From NCBI RefSeq assembly GCF_003966895.1, contig NZ_AP018449.1, positions 4,667,501 through 4,731,500 of the forward strand: a stretch of 64,000 nucleotides of DNA, written 5' to 3'. This document shows, in pieces, positions 16,683-25,431 of the stretch (positions are counted from its first letter, which is position 1; each line of letters starts with the position of its first letter). The position numbers were made by a program, and so were the translations under genes. The stretch is from Methylomusa anaerophila (GTDB lineage: Bacteria > Bacillota > Negativicutes > Sporomusales > Sporomusaceae). The notes beneath the pieces were generated by a model. That model was given only the letters and a program-made list of their open reading frames with translations. It did not search any database and was not told where the DNA came from.

Positions 16683-17495
16683 TTATGAGAAATCCAACAC
16701 TTCATTCATGCTTCCCGTGCGGTAGCCGGTTAGATCAAGGGTTACATATTGAAACCCTAAGCTCCGCAGGAACCGGCTGATTTGTACGGAATTTCCGTCA
16801 GCAGTCAATATTGGAATTCCTGCCGGCGCTACTTCAATACGGGCCAGATTTCCGTGGTGCCGTACCCTGATTTGTCCCTGAAAGAAAGTTTTTATAAAGG
16901 CTTCCGCCTGCTCAATCTGTTTTAACCGTTCGGGAGTAACCGCAAGGCCGTAAGCCACCCGGGAAGACAGACAAGCGGCGCTTAACTTGTTCCAGGTAGG
17001 CAGTTCCCATTCCCGGGACACCGCCCGAATTTCATCTTTGGTAAAACCAAAAGTAAGCAATGGGCTTTGGACTCCCTCCAGCTCGCTGATTGCCTTCATT
17101 CCGGGTCTGTAATCAGACGCATCGTCAAAATTAGAACCGTCAAGCACCCATCGAATTCCTTGCGAATCAGCCCACCGCCGGATAGCCGAAAATCGCACTT
17201 TCTTGCAATAGTAACAACGTTCCGGCGTGTTGGCTACAAATTCGGGACTCGTCAGTTCACTGATAGGCAAAAATACATGTCTTATGCCAATAGCTTCAGC
17301 TATTCTTGCGGATTCAGTCCGCTCTGAATCCGGCAGTGTCTCCGAGCAGGCTGTCACCGCCACCGCGGTATCCCCCAACGCCCGTTTGGCCGCTGCAGCC
17401 AAAAAAGCGCTGTCTACTCCGCCCGAAAACGCTACGACTGCAGATTCAAGTTCCTTTAATCCCTGCAGCAGCAGCGCCAATTTTTTATCCGGCAT
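16683..17495 (-). CDS. larE: LarE, ATP-dependent sulfur transferase for nickel-pincer cofactor
   Basis: A 270-residue PP-loop protein. The ATP site is FSGGVDSAF near the N terminus. ERCYYCKK and AACLSSRVAYG are the LarE-type cysteine motifs; in known LarE a Cys in the second motif is sacrificed to supply sulfur to the pyridinium cofactor of lactate racemase-like enzymes. I chose ATG 17495 because GGAGGAAGTT precedes it; a longer frame reaches 17576 but would run through the leader hairpin. LarB and LarC are not adjacent. Confidence 0.85.
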   Translation of the reverse strand: MPDKKLALLLQGLKELESAVVAFSGGVDSAFLAAAAKRALGDTAVAVTACSETLPDSERTESARIAEAIGIRHVFLPISELTSPEFVANTPERCYYCKKVRFSAIRRWADSQGIRWVLDGSNFDDASDYRPGMKAISELEGVQSPLLTFGFTKDEIRAVSREWELPTWNKLSAACLSSRVAYGLAVTPERLKQIEQAEAFIKTFFQGQIRVRHHGNLARIEVAPAGIPILTADGNSVQISRFLRSLGFQYVTLDLTGYRTGSMNEVLDFS

Positions 17496-17552
17496 AACTT
17501 CCTCCTCCATCCAAAAATCAATTTGTAGCAATTTGTAGATTGTAAAAAAACT

Positions 17553-17640
17553 AAAAAAGGCTATCGGCTGCCTCATGGCAACCAGTTATAGCCCTTTGGT
17601 CTTTCCCAACCGGTACATATTTTGTTATGAACAATATATC
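17553..17640 (-). promoter_or_regulatory. Attenuator-like leader of larE
   Basis: On the minus strand GGCTAT...ATAGCC (17559-17593), with inner GGTTGCC/GGCAGCC pairing, is followed directly by TTTTTT: an intrinsic terminator lying about 60 nt before the larE start. Just upstream is a GGGAAAGACCAAAGGG segment with TACCGGTTGG that could pair alternatively with the CCAGTTATAGCC side. I do not recognise it as a named riboswitch class. Confidence 0.55.
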
Positions 17641-17701
17641 ATGTCTGGATAAGCATTGTCAAGATTTCAAGTCATTATCCTATTTTAAATCTTTTAAGTT
17701 A

Positions 17702-18766
17702 CTATCCTTCAATAACAATCTTTTTATTTCTCTCCAGGTCGATGAACTCTCCCTCCTTAGTTCGAACCACCGGCCGGGATGAAGAGTAGATTCCCAGATA
17801 AACAACTTCTGCTTCTCTGCCATCGCTTAATTTCACTACACTCCCGAGAAAATAATCCTTTACGTTATTCATGAACGCAGTACAAACGGCAGGGTCAAGC
17901 TTATTGAACATTTCCTGGCTGATATGCTCTACAACCTTGAAAGGGGTGCGCCGCTTGTGGTATACCCGGTCGGAAGTCATTGCACAATATATGTCGGCCA
18001 CGGCAATAATTTTTGCATACGGATGAATTTTTTCCTCATTTACTCCTAACGGGTACCCGCTGCCGTCAAGCTTCTCATGATGCTGAAGTACGCCGCAAAG
18101 TACGGCTGGTGATAAGGTTTTCGTTTCATTCAGCATTTGGTAGCCTTTTGAAGTATGAAGTTTCATGATATCCATTTCTTCGGTGGTCAATTTTTCCGGT
18201 TTATTTAAGATAGCCAATGGAATTCGCGCTTTGCCCACGTCATGAAGCAATCCGGACAAGATTATTTCTTCCAGTTCCTGTCCCGTATAGCCCATCCATC
18301 TAGCTAATACGCCTGAGATTACCGCTACGTCCAGGGAGTGATGAAATGTGTATTCATCCTGGTGCTGCACATTCTGCAGATGACTAATTACTCCTACCGC
18401 GTCGATCATGGGCATAATTGCCTGACCAACCATAGAACGCAATTCCGCCAGCGGTATTTCCTGTAAGAAACGTATACTGTTAAATGCCTGGTTAAGTGTA
18501 TTTACAGTACTGTCATACAGCGTCTGAAATCCTTGTATTGTTGAAAGATCAGACGGGGGCGCGGAAACATCCTGTGCCGGATGGTATTCATCAGGGTGCT
18601 CGATAATATCAATGTAACTCACATCGAAATATCTTAGTTTTTCAATATGAAAGTTAGTCAATACTGTTCCATCGTACAGTATCACTTGCCCATTATCGCG
18701 GAATATTGGTCTAGCCAACTTCATGCCGGGTTCAACAGCGGAAATAACGTAACGTTTAATCGCCAT
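17702..18766 (-). CDS. HD-GYP domain protein, probable c-di-GMP phosphodiesterase
   Basis: A 354-residue soluble protein. The N-terminal third (about 1-110) is a DUF3391-like or unclassified region. The HD-GYP domain follows with all signature residues: HHSLDV, LLHDVGKARIP, LQHHEKLDGSGYP and VADIYCAMTSDR. Such enzymes hydrolyse c-di-GMP in the cytoplasm. Start chosen at ATG 18766 with GGGAGATG upstream; a GTG at 18784 is less likely. It is divergent from the amidase gene, with a 345-nt AT-rich gap in which I see no clear operator. Confidence 0.88.
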   Translation of the reverse strand: MAIKRYVISAVEPGMKLARPIFRDNGQVILYDGTVLTNFHIEKLRYFDVSYIDIIEHPDEYHPAQDVSAPPSDLSTIQGFQTLYDSTVNTLNQAFNSIRFLQEIPLAELRSMVGQAIMPMIDAVGVISHLQNVQHQDEYTFHHSLDVAVISGVLARWMGYTGQELEEIILSGLLHDVGKARIPLAILNKPEKLTTEEMDIMKLHTSKGYQMLNETKTLSPAVLCGVLQHHEKLDGSGYPLGVNEEKIHPYAKIIAVADIYCAMTSDRVYHKRRTPFKVVEHISQEMFNKLDPAVCTAFMNNVKDYFLGSVVKLSDGREAEVVYLGIYSSSRPVVRTKEGEFIDLERNKKIVIEG

Positions 18767-19111
18767 CTGTATCACATCTCCCACACAAACATTAAATTTA
18801 GCAGCACAACTTGCCGTCAGCGGACAGTATAGACACTATTCTCGCATAGAAACACTACTATAATAATCCAATTATAATGAATATTGGTCTACGTGGGAAT
18901 AGAGAAATCGACTTATTTAAACAAAATATTACAAAATACGCTATTTGTTCATTAATGCTTCATATTTGCAGCCCGGGAAATGCAGTTGAATCAGAGAAAT
19001 ACAGATGAATTGGATTCGTTACAATCCAAATTCTTCAGACTATATTCTTATAACCCTTTATACTGTTCTAACCTTTTGCAGCATAATATAGTTGCGAGAG
19101 GTGCATATGCT

Positions 19112-19789
19112 GTGAGAATTATATACATTGCCAAACGTCAATTCATCTTCTTTTTACTACCTGCTATGCTATTATTGGGAACATTGTACGCTCATAATGA
19201 CGTTACCCATAAGCTGTCCGACAAGGTCATTATCGTGGATGCCGGTCATGGCGGCATTGACCCCGGCGCCAATCGACCAGGTGTTCTCGAAAAAGAAATT
19301 AACTTGGCCGTAGCGTTAATGCTAAAAGATATTCTTAATCAATCCGGCGCCAAGGTTGTACTATCCCGTCAAACGGATATTGACCTTAGCACTGAGTGCG
19401 ATAATGAAAAGGTCAGAGGACGTTATCACCGTGATTTGACTGCCCGGGTAGAAATGGCGGAAGAATCAGATGCAGATTTATTTATCAGTATCCATGCCAA
19501 TGCCGTTGCCAATGCTCAACGGCGCGGAGCAGAAGTTTTCTATTATGCGAAATCCGAACCCAGCAAGGTATTATCGAATTCCATTCAAACCGAACTCGGC
19601 AAGATAACACCTGCCGCCTCGGCAGCCAGTACTGCCGACTATTTCGTATTGCGTCGCAACAAAATTCCCGCTGCCCTGGTTGAGATAGGATACATCACCA
19701 ATAAAGAGGAATGCGCGTTATTACAGTCACCGGAATATCAACAAAAATTGGCGGCGGCAATCGCAAAAGGTATTGATAATTATTATTAG
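19112..19789 (+). CDS. cwlD: N-acetylmuramoyl-L-alanine amidase, CwlD-like
   Basis: A 226-residue Amidase_3 protein with an N-terminal signal anchor (FIFFLLPAMLLLGTLYA). Zinc-site motifs are VDAGHGGIDPGA, the Glu in LEKEINLAVA, FISIHANA and VEIGYITNKEE. CwlD cleaves the peptide from muramic acid before muramic-delta-lactam formation in spore cortex. Length matches CwlD (about 237). I prefer GTG 19112, with AGAGGTG 10 nt upstream and the membrane anchor following at once, over ATG 18980, which adds 44 residues without homology. Cortex-specific function is inferred from length and fold. Confidence 0.82.
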   Translation: MRIIYIAKRQFIFFLLPAMLLLGTLYAHNDVTHKLSDKVIIVDAGHGGIDPGANRPGVLEKEINLAVALMLKDILNQSGAKVVLSRQTDIDLSTECDNEKVRGRYHRDLTARVEMAEESDADLFISIHANAVANAQRRGAEVFYYAKSEPSKVLSNSIQTELGKITPAASAASTADYFVLRRNKIPAALVEIGYITNKEECALLQSPEYQQKLAAAIAKGIDNYY

Positions 19790-20802
19790 AAAACCAGGAT
19801 ACTTCGTACTTTCATATTGTCTGGCAACGAATTAAGATCGCCGCCGTTCAGCCACTCGGCCGGCAGATTAGAAGCGCTTAAATCCAGTTCAAACTTCATT
19901 CCCAATTCCTTTACCAGGACATAGAAAGAGCTGTCGGCGTATTGAACGCTGGTAACCATGCCTGCTCGCCTTAAATCCCCCAACAGCGAGTTAACGCCAA
20001 AACCTTCAATTGTTTTATATTGTTCGTCATAAACCTGGATAGCCGCAATTTTATTTTGCACGCCATTTTCATCAGCCGGGAAGCAGTTTACCTCCAGAGA
20101 CGGGACCTTGGCGCCGGCAGAATATATTTTTACTACCGAATACGGCCTGCCGTTATCATGGTCCTGGTCTATAGCGAGTGACGCATAATGTTCGCGCAGG
20201 GATTCCACAGTTTTTCCTACTTGGACAAATCCGGCTTGTCCGGCAGCCAGCCTAAATTCCGTCGCTGAAGCAGCAGATGCAGTTGGGGGAAGCTGATCTG
20301 TCGGGCTGGGGGAAGCTGATGCCGCTGCCAACGAAGGCGAGCCGATATCCATTCGATATAATTGTTTTCCCGGATCGTTCATGGCGCCCACAGCGTCCGT
20401 GCCGGCTACAATGCCGTAATAGGTGCCGAAGGCTATCCCTAGTGGCAAAATAACGGCGGCCAGAATGGCTGCCGTTTTTACCTTAATTTGCAAGGCAAGC
20501 AGGTTCTCAAACGCCGAGATCAACGGCAGCCGGGGAGTAACGCCGGCAGACACGGATTCGCGCTCACCGGGCGCAGTAAAATCGCCGGCAACTTCGGCTA
20601 TCTTCCCCTCCGAAAAAGTTACCGCCTCATCGCCTTCAATTAATGCCTTTATCGCCTGGATATCGTCATTAACCAGCTGCTTGTCATATAAGTAATCATC
20701 AGCTTGTCCGTCTTCTGCCGCCACTGATTCTCCTTGCTCCGCCTTCCCTATTCCGAACAAAGCTTCCATCTCTTCTTGCTCTTCTTGTCGTTCTTGTCGC
20801 AT
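19786..20802 (-). CDS. Unrecognised single-pass membrane protein
   Basis: A 338-residue protein I cannot assign. The first 85 residues are very acidic (RQERQEEQEEMEALFG and similar). One transmembrane helix lies at about 112-132 (AAILAAVILPLGIAFGTYYG), followed by a Ser/Ala/Pro-rich stretch and a presumably external domain of 150 residues with no Cys except one. It overlaps the end of the convergent amidase gene by 4 nt. The layout recalls anti-sigma or envelope-anchored proteins, but no motif supports that. Confidence 0.7.
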   Translation of the reverse strand: MRQERQEEQEEMEALFGIGKAEQGESVAAEDGQADDYLYDKQLVNDDIQAIKALIEGDEAVTFSEGKIAEVAGDFTAPGERESVSAGVTPRLPLISAFENLLALQIKVKTAAILAAVILPLGIAFGTYYGIVAGTDAVGAMNDPGKQLYRMDIGSPSLAAASASPSPTDQLPPTASAASATEFRLAAGQAGFVQVGKTVESLREHYASLAIDQDHDNGRPYSVVKIYSAGAKVPSLEVNCFPADENGVQNKIAAIQVYDEQYKTIEGFGVNSLLGDLRRAGMVTSVQYADSSFYVLVKELGMKFELDLSASNLPAEWLNGGDLNSLPDNMKVRSILVF

Positions 20803-21118
20803 GTTAATGTCCCCCGGAACTCATAAATTAACTCCTCTAATTCCATAATAAAGTCTCCATTTTAAACGTTAATAATATTCGTCCATGATCATGATTTTCC
20901 TCTATATGGGTTGATCAATTTACAAATGGGGTCTGTCATTGGTAGACTCAAATCCCAGGTATCATATAAAAAGCTACTTTTTTAATACACCATCAACATA
21001 TCGTATTCACAGTCTTAAAATTTGAACAGATTTTTGGTATAATATTTATAGAGAATAATACGTTTTCTAACTTACCCTCATGGAAATGACATAATGCATA
21101 CTAAATTAGTTATATAAT
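20803..21118 (+). other. Gene-free gap with an orphan promoter-like site
   Basis: No coding sequence was found. TGGTATAAT (extended -10, TATAAT at 21038-21043) on the plus strand lies 75 nt before the hairpin at 21119-21160, so a short untranslated RNA of roughly 110 nt could arise between them. No -35 of quality is present and no plus-strand gene follows. Confidence 0.3.
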
Positions 21119-21160
21119 AAACCTACCCGCAAGTCTTACTTAAAGACTTTGGGTAGGTTT
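21119..21160. terminator. Terminator after the EndoQ-UvrD gene
   Basis: AAACCTACCC pairs with GGGTAGGTTT, with an inner AAGTC/GACTT stem. It lies 50 nt beyond the minus-strand stop codon of the helicase gene. Both flanks are moderately T/A-rich. Confidence 0.75.
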
Positions 21161-21209
21161 TAGTAATTTAGTAATTTAGCGTTTTAACAGGCAAATTAAC
21201 TTCTGTCAA

Positions 21210-24200
21210 TTAGTCAAAAAGACCGGCTTGTTTGTATTGGGACCCTTGCTTTTGTCTAAAAGCTTTCTCGATTATAAGTTGCTCTTCCGATATGTCGGCA
21301 ACAAAAGGAGAGGGAGTGCGGGACGTGAGAAGGATAAGCTCATCCCGGGCCCTTGTCATGCCGACATAGAAAAGGCGTCTCTCCTCATCCATATTAAAGT
21401 CGGGGTTGCTATTCTTTAAAGGAATCAGGCCATCGTTTACACCGCAAATGAACGTTACAGGGAATTCAAGACCTTTTGCCGCATGCACCGTCATTAAGGC
21501 AACCGCATCCGGTGAATAAACCTTACTTCCGCTGCGGACAACATCACTTTCACGGCCCAGTACAAGGTTTTGAATAAAGGAAGACATTTGGTTATGCATA
21601 ACCGACGTATGTAAAAGCAGTTCCATACACCTTACACCAGACAGATTATTGTCGCTAATCCAAGAATCTATAATTTTCCACGGCTTTTCTTTATTGATGA
21701 TAGGTTCATATTTCCTTAATATTTCTATGAAATCCCGGAGGACGCCCGGTTTATGCAGCGGCAATTGAATTTCTTCCAGGAGCTTTTCCAGGGATGTTAT
21801 CCCTTTCTCACCGGCAACATAGCCATTCAGCACTTTTAGATTCAGGTCGGCCGAATATATGCTTTTTGCTTTGAGGCATACCAATAGGGAAGTGATATCC
21901 CCGGGGTTAAGCAAAAACTTAAAAAACGAAATTGCCTCACGGACCAATTTGTCGGCAAGGAACTCGTCCCGTCCGACAACCACATAGGGAATACCTTCTT
22001 TTGAAAAGCACTGCTCCAGAATCTCCGCCTGGCGATTCGTACGGTATAATACGGTAATATCGGTAAAGCCTCTTGTCTGTCTGGCCGCCGGCCTTCTTCG
22101 GCGCGCTGCCGACGGAGTCTGCGTATCAAGCATATCGATACCGCCAACCATACGATTTATTTCCTTGGCAACAAAAAGCGCCTCCGAAAATTCACTGTTG
22201 TTTTCTATAAGGCGTACTTTGGCACCGCTTTTCCTTGTTGCGGCGAGGGAACCGTTACACTCCCCGGCAGCTTTTTTGGCGATTACCCCTTGGGCGGAAA
22301 GGATAATCTCGGGAGTTGAGCGGTAATTCCGGGTTAACCGAATATGCCGGATATCAGGAAAATCCTCTTTAAAGCTTTCAAAATAGCGGAAATCCGAACC
22401 CCTGAAACCATAAATGGACTGGTCGGGGTCACCGATAATGAAGATTTTCCCGCTTTTCCTACTCCATTCTTTGATCAAACGGTATTGAACCCCGTTAATA
22501 TCCTGAAACTCATCCACCAGCAGGTATGAGAAAAAGTTGTCCGGGCTCCCGCCGGATACATCACCGGTCTTTTCATGCTCAAACTGTTGAAGTACTTCGA
22601 GGAGGATATCGTCATAGTCCATCACGCCGTAGCCCTTAAGCTGGGAACAGTACGAATCATATACCATCGCCGCAATGCTGGATTTTTTCTTATCGCCTGC
22701 CGGCGGTGAACCGTTTTTAATCAGCGATATCCCTTGCAGGGCATCCCGGGGAGAAATCTTTAAATTCATACTTTTTATTATTTCCTCGATGATGGAAAGA
22801 GCATTATATTCATCAATAATCGTTATGTTATTCTTGCCCTTCCATTGGGACAAAATTTGCAGGCATATAGAGTGAAACGTCCCGATGGTCATGGCATTGG
22901 CTGTCTGCTTGTCCCCGAAATGCTGTTCCAGACGGCTGCGCATCTCATGAGCCGCCTTATTGGTGAAAGTAACGGCGGTTATCTGCGCGGGATGTATATC
23001 GCATTGCTCGACAAGATAGGCAATGCGACTTACCAGTGTTTTTGTTTTGCCGGTTCCAGGGCCGGCAATTACCGCGATTGCCTGACCGGGGGATGAAACA
23101 GCCTCCCACTGTTCTTTGTTCAATCCATAGGGAAAGTTTACTGAAACAGCCTGTATGCCATACTCACTATTTTTCGGCAGACTCTCATCAGTTAAGTCCG
23201 GCGCCGGTTCCGCCGCATTAGCCGGCGCCTTTATGCCGGCGACAGATTCCGGTGGCGACGGTTCGCTACTGCAAGTATGGGTATCAGCAAAAAATTTATC
23301 ATTACTAAAGCATAATTGACCGGAAATCAGGTCGATTTCATTTTTGTCCATTACCTTGACTTTGCCGTACTCACCATCAAATCCGGGTTGTATGTCCACC
23401 TTGCCGCATCTCAGCCTGCGGATGCCCTCAACGATACAAGGGCCTGCCACTGATGCAATATCACTCAACGGCGCCTCACGGAGTATAAATAACTCCGGTC
23501 CAAGGCCCCGCAGCAGGTCGTCATATTTTTTCTTCACCTTCATACTGGTGACAGTAGAACCTAGCACGGAAGCTATTACCTGATTAAGCGGGACAAGGCT
23601 TTCAAAATGCTTGACCACCGGTGGTATGAACCCCTCTTCCCTGTCGGCAAGGGCTTCAACCCGGTGCAGCACGCCGACGGTAAGCCTGCCGCCACATACA
23701 GGGCATATACCGCCGGCAGCTTTTGTTTCCGCCGGCTTCCAGCACACCTTGCAGGCCCGGTGCCCGTCGTAGTGGTATTTACCTTCCTCCGGAAAAAACT
23801 CTATTGTACCGTAGAACTCCTTTGTATTGCGGTTTTTTAACGCCTGCAGCATGCATGGATAAGAAAGCCCGGTATTGAAAATATTTGCCTCTCTTCCCAG
23901 GTTTGCCGGAGAATGGGCGTCCGAGTTGGAAACCAGTGTAAAGTTATCCAATGCGGAAAGGCGCCAATTCATCGGCGGATCTGAGGACAGGCCGGTTTCA
24001 AGGGCATAGATATAGCCTGTGAGGTCCCCAAAACACTCCGTAATGTCATCAAAACCGGAATATGCGCCATACAGGGAGAAATGCGGCGTCCATATGTGAG
24101 CAGGAATAAATATGGCCTCCGGGCACGTGTCAAGTACGATCTCCAACAGATCCCTGCTGTCAAGGCCCAGTATCGGCCTGCCATCCGATCGCAAATTCCC

Positions 24201-24578
24201 TATGGCTTCAAGCTTGTGTGATATTAATTCGGCATATTCCAGGCTGGGTAGAAGTATCAGGTTGTGAACCTTTCGTACCCTGCCGTTCTTTTTGTATATT
24301 GAGCTGATTTCCCCGGAAACAATAAATTGCGGCTTGAAATCTGCCCCTGCAATTTTATCCTCTTTGCGGAAATCATTCTTAAGAATATAAAGACCTTCGC
24401 CGGCGGGAACAAGCTTTTCCTTCAATTCCTCACGCCAGGCCGGATGAGTGAAATCACCCGTACCAATAACGTTAATCCCTTTACGCCGCGCCCACAATTC
24501 CAGCATCTCCGGTACACAATCCTTGCTTGTGGCTCTTGAGTATCTTGAATGTATATGAAAATCAGCTATAAACATCAT
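21210..24578 (-). CDS. Fusion of endonuclease Q-like PHP nuclease and UvrD/PcrA helicase
   Basis: An 1122-residue protein in two parts. Residues 1-420 match the EndoQ family: a PHP metal site (DFHIHSRYSRATSK, GTGDFTHPAW) and a four-Cys zinc site (CKVC...CPVCGG near 280-297). EndoQ nicks DNA 5' to deaminated bases such as uracil and hypoxanthine. Residues about 490-1122 are an SF1A helicase with Walker A GPGTGKTKT (about 505), DEFQD, GDPDQSIYGFRG, LTRNYRS, TVHAAKGLEF and FYVGMTRARDEL. A low-complexity linker joins them. The fusion suggests coupled nicking and strand unwinding in repair of deaminated DNA. The start, ATG 24578 or 24575, follows AGGTGAATT. Confidence 0.88.
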   Translation of the reverse strand: MMFIADFHIHSRYSRATSKDCVPEMLELWARRKGINVIGTGDFTHPAWREELKEKLVPAGEGLYILKNDFRKEDKIAGADFKPQFIVSGEISSIYKKNGRVRKVHNLILLPSLEYAELISHKLEAIGNLRSDGRPILGLDSRDLLEIVLDTCPEAIFIPAHIWTPHFSLYGAYSGFDDITECFGDLTGYIYALETGLSSDPPMNWRLSALDNFTLVSNSDAHSPANLGREANIFNTGLSYPCMLQALKNRNTKEFYGTIEFFPEEGKYHYDGHRACKVCWKPAETKAAGGICPVCGGRLTVGVLHRVEALADREEGFIPPVVKHFESLVPLNQVIASVLGSTVTSMKVKKKYDDLLRGLGPELFILREAPLSDIASVAGPCIVEGIRRLRCGKVDIQPGFDGEYGKVKVMDKNEIDLISGQLCFSNDKFFADTHTCSSEPSPPESVAGIKAPANAAEPAPDLTDESLPKNSEYGIQAVSVNFPYGLNKEQWEAVSSPGQAIAVIAGPGTGKTKTLVSRIAYLVEQCDIHPAQITAVTFTNKAAHEMRSRLEQHFGDKQTANAMTIGTFHSICLQILSQWKGKNNITIIDEYNALSIIEEIIKSMNLKISPRDALQGISLIKNGSPPAGDKKKSSIAAMVYDSYCSQLKGYGVMDYDDILLEVLQQFEHEKTGDVSGGSPDNFFSYLLVDEFQDINGVQYRLIKEWSRKSGKIFIIGDPDQSIYGFRGSDFRYFESFKEDFPDIRHIRLTRNYRSTPEIILSAQGVIAKKAAGECNGSLAATRKSGAKVRLIENNSEFSEALFVAKEINRMVGGIDMLDTQTPSAARRRRPAARQTRGFTDITVLYRTNRQAEILEQCFSKEGIPYVVVGRDEFLADKLVREAISFFKFLLNPGDITSLLVCLKAKSIYSADLNLKVLNGYVAGEKGITSLEKLLEEIQLPLHKPGVLRDFIEILRKYEPIINKEKPWKIIDSWISDNNLSGVRCMELLLHTSVMHNQMSSFIQNLVLGRESDVVRSGSKVYSPDAVALMTVHAAKGLEFPVTFICGVNDGLIPLKNSNPDFNMDEERRLFYVGMTRARDELILLTSRTPSPFVADISEEQLIIEKAFRQKQGSQYKQAGLFD

Positions 24579-24818
24579 AATTCACCTGTTTTATTTTACA
24601 TTCTGCTATCATTTATCATTGCAGAACTTTAATGTTCAATTTTCTTGATCAAGTGTCCAGTTTATTATCTTTCTACAATTATTCTTACTGAAATACAAAA
24701 ATCCTGCCAATTTAATAATGATATCTTCATAGCAAGAAATTAGGTAACTATTACCAAAGTATAAAAGGAGCTCATGTTTAGAAATACTATATTTACTGAA
24801 AATCCGGGGGATCACATA

Positions 24819-25364
24819 ATGAGTAATCAAGTCCTTTTATGGTTGATATTAATTTTACCTTTGCTGACTTTATTCTTTATGCCGAAAGAAAATATCAAAA
24901 GGTGGACGCCTGTTGCTTTATTCTCCGCGCTTACCAGTGTAATAGCTGTAGAGCTGGGAGAAAATCTGGGGTGGTTTATTTATGAAGAAGCTGCTTATCC
25001 CCTAAGGACACCCTCCTATATTATTTTTGGGTTAAATATCGTTGTTACTATATGGTCGTTTCATTTTTTGTATGGTCGATTTTGGCGCTATATCGTAATA
25101 GATACCGTACTAAACTTTGGATTCATATATTTATTTCATGTCTATTTCCTTGGCGGTAGAGGGCTTTTTCATGAGGTCGGTCTTACTCCTTTCCTAAACA
25201 CGTTAATTGTTACTTTCGATGGTGTGTTAGCATATGGCTATCAAATTTGGCAAGAAGAAATCTTCGTGCGTTCCGAAACCAAATCAGCTGACTATGCTTC
25301 GAATTTACAACCGGCAGCAGCCAAGCCGTTACCCGAAAATCAAGACAATGAAAAAAGTGAATAG
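24819..25364 (+). CDS. Small multi-pass membrane protein, CBO0543-like
   Basis: A 181-residue protein with about five transmembrane helices (LLWLILILPLLTLFFMP at the N terminus; WRYIVIDTVLNFGFIYLFHV later) and a hydrophilic C-terminal tail of 45 residues. It resembles the CBO0543 family of uncharacterised Firmicute membrane proteins. Start ATG 24819 follows GGGGGAT; an upstream ATG at 24774 adds 15 unrelated residues. No function is known. Confidence 0.65.
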   Translation: MSNQVLLWLILILPLLTLFFMPKENIKRWTPVALFSALTSVIAVELGENLGWFIYEEAAYPLRTPSYIIFGLNIVVTIWSFHFLYGRFWRYIVIDTVLNFGFIYLFHVYFLGGRGLFHEVGLTPFLNTLIVTFDGVLAYGYQIWQEEIFVRSETKSADYASNLQPAAAKPLPENQDNEKSE

Positions 25365-25431
25365 ACTTTGATTTTTTCCTGTCATTGGGACGGTTCTTCT
25401 GGCAAAACAATAAAAGGTACCTATCTGTTTT

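Noticed and set aside
17553..17640. c-di-GMP (GEMM) riboswitch before larE
   Set aside because: The GCAAA...GACGCAAAGC core pattern is missing; only the hairpin and a GGGAAAGACC stretch are present.
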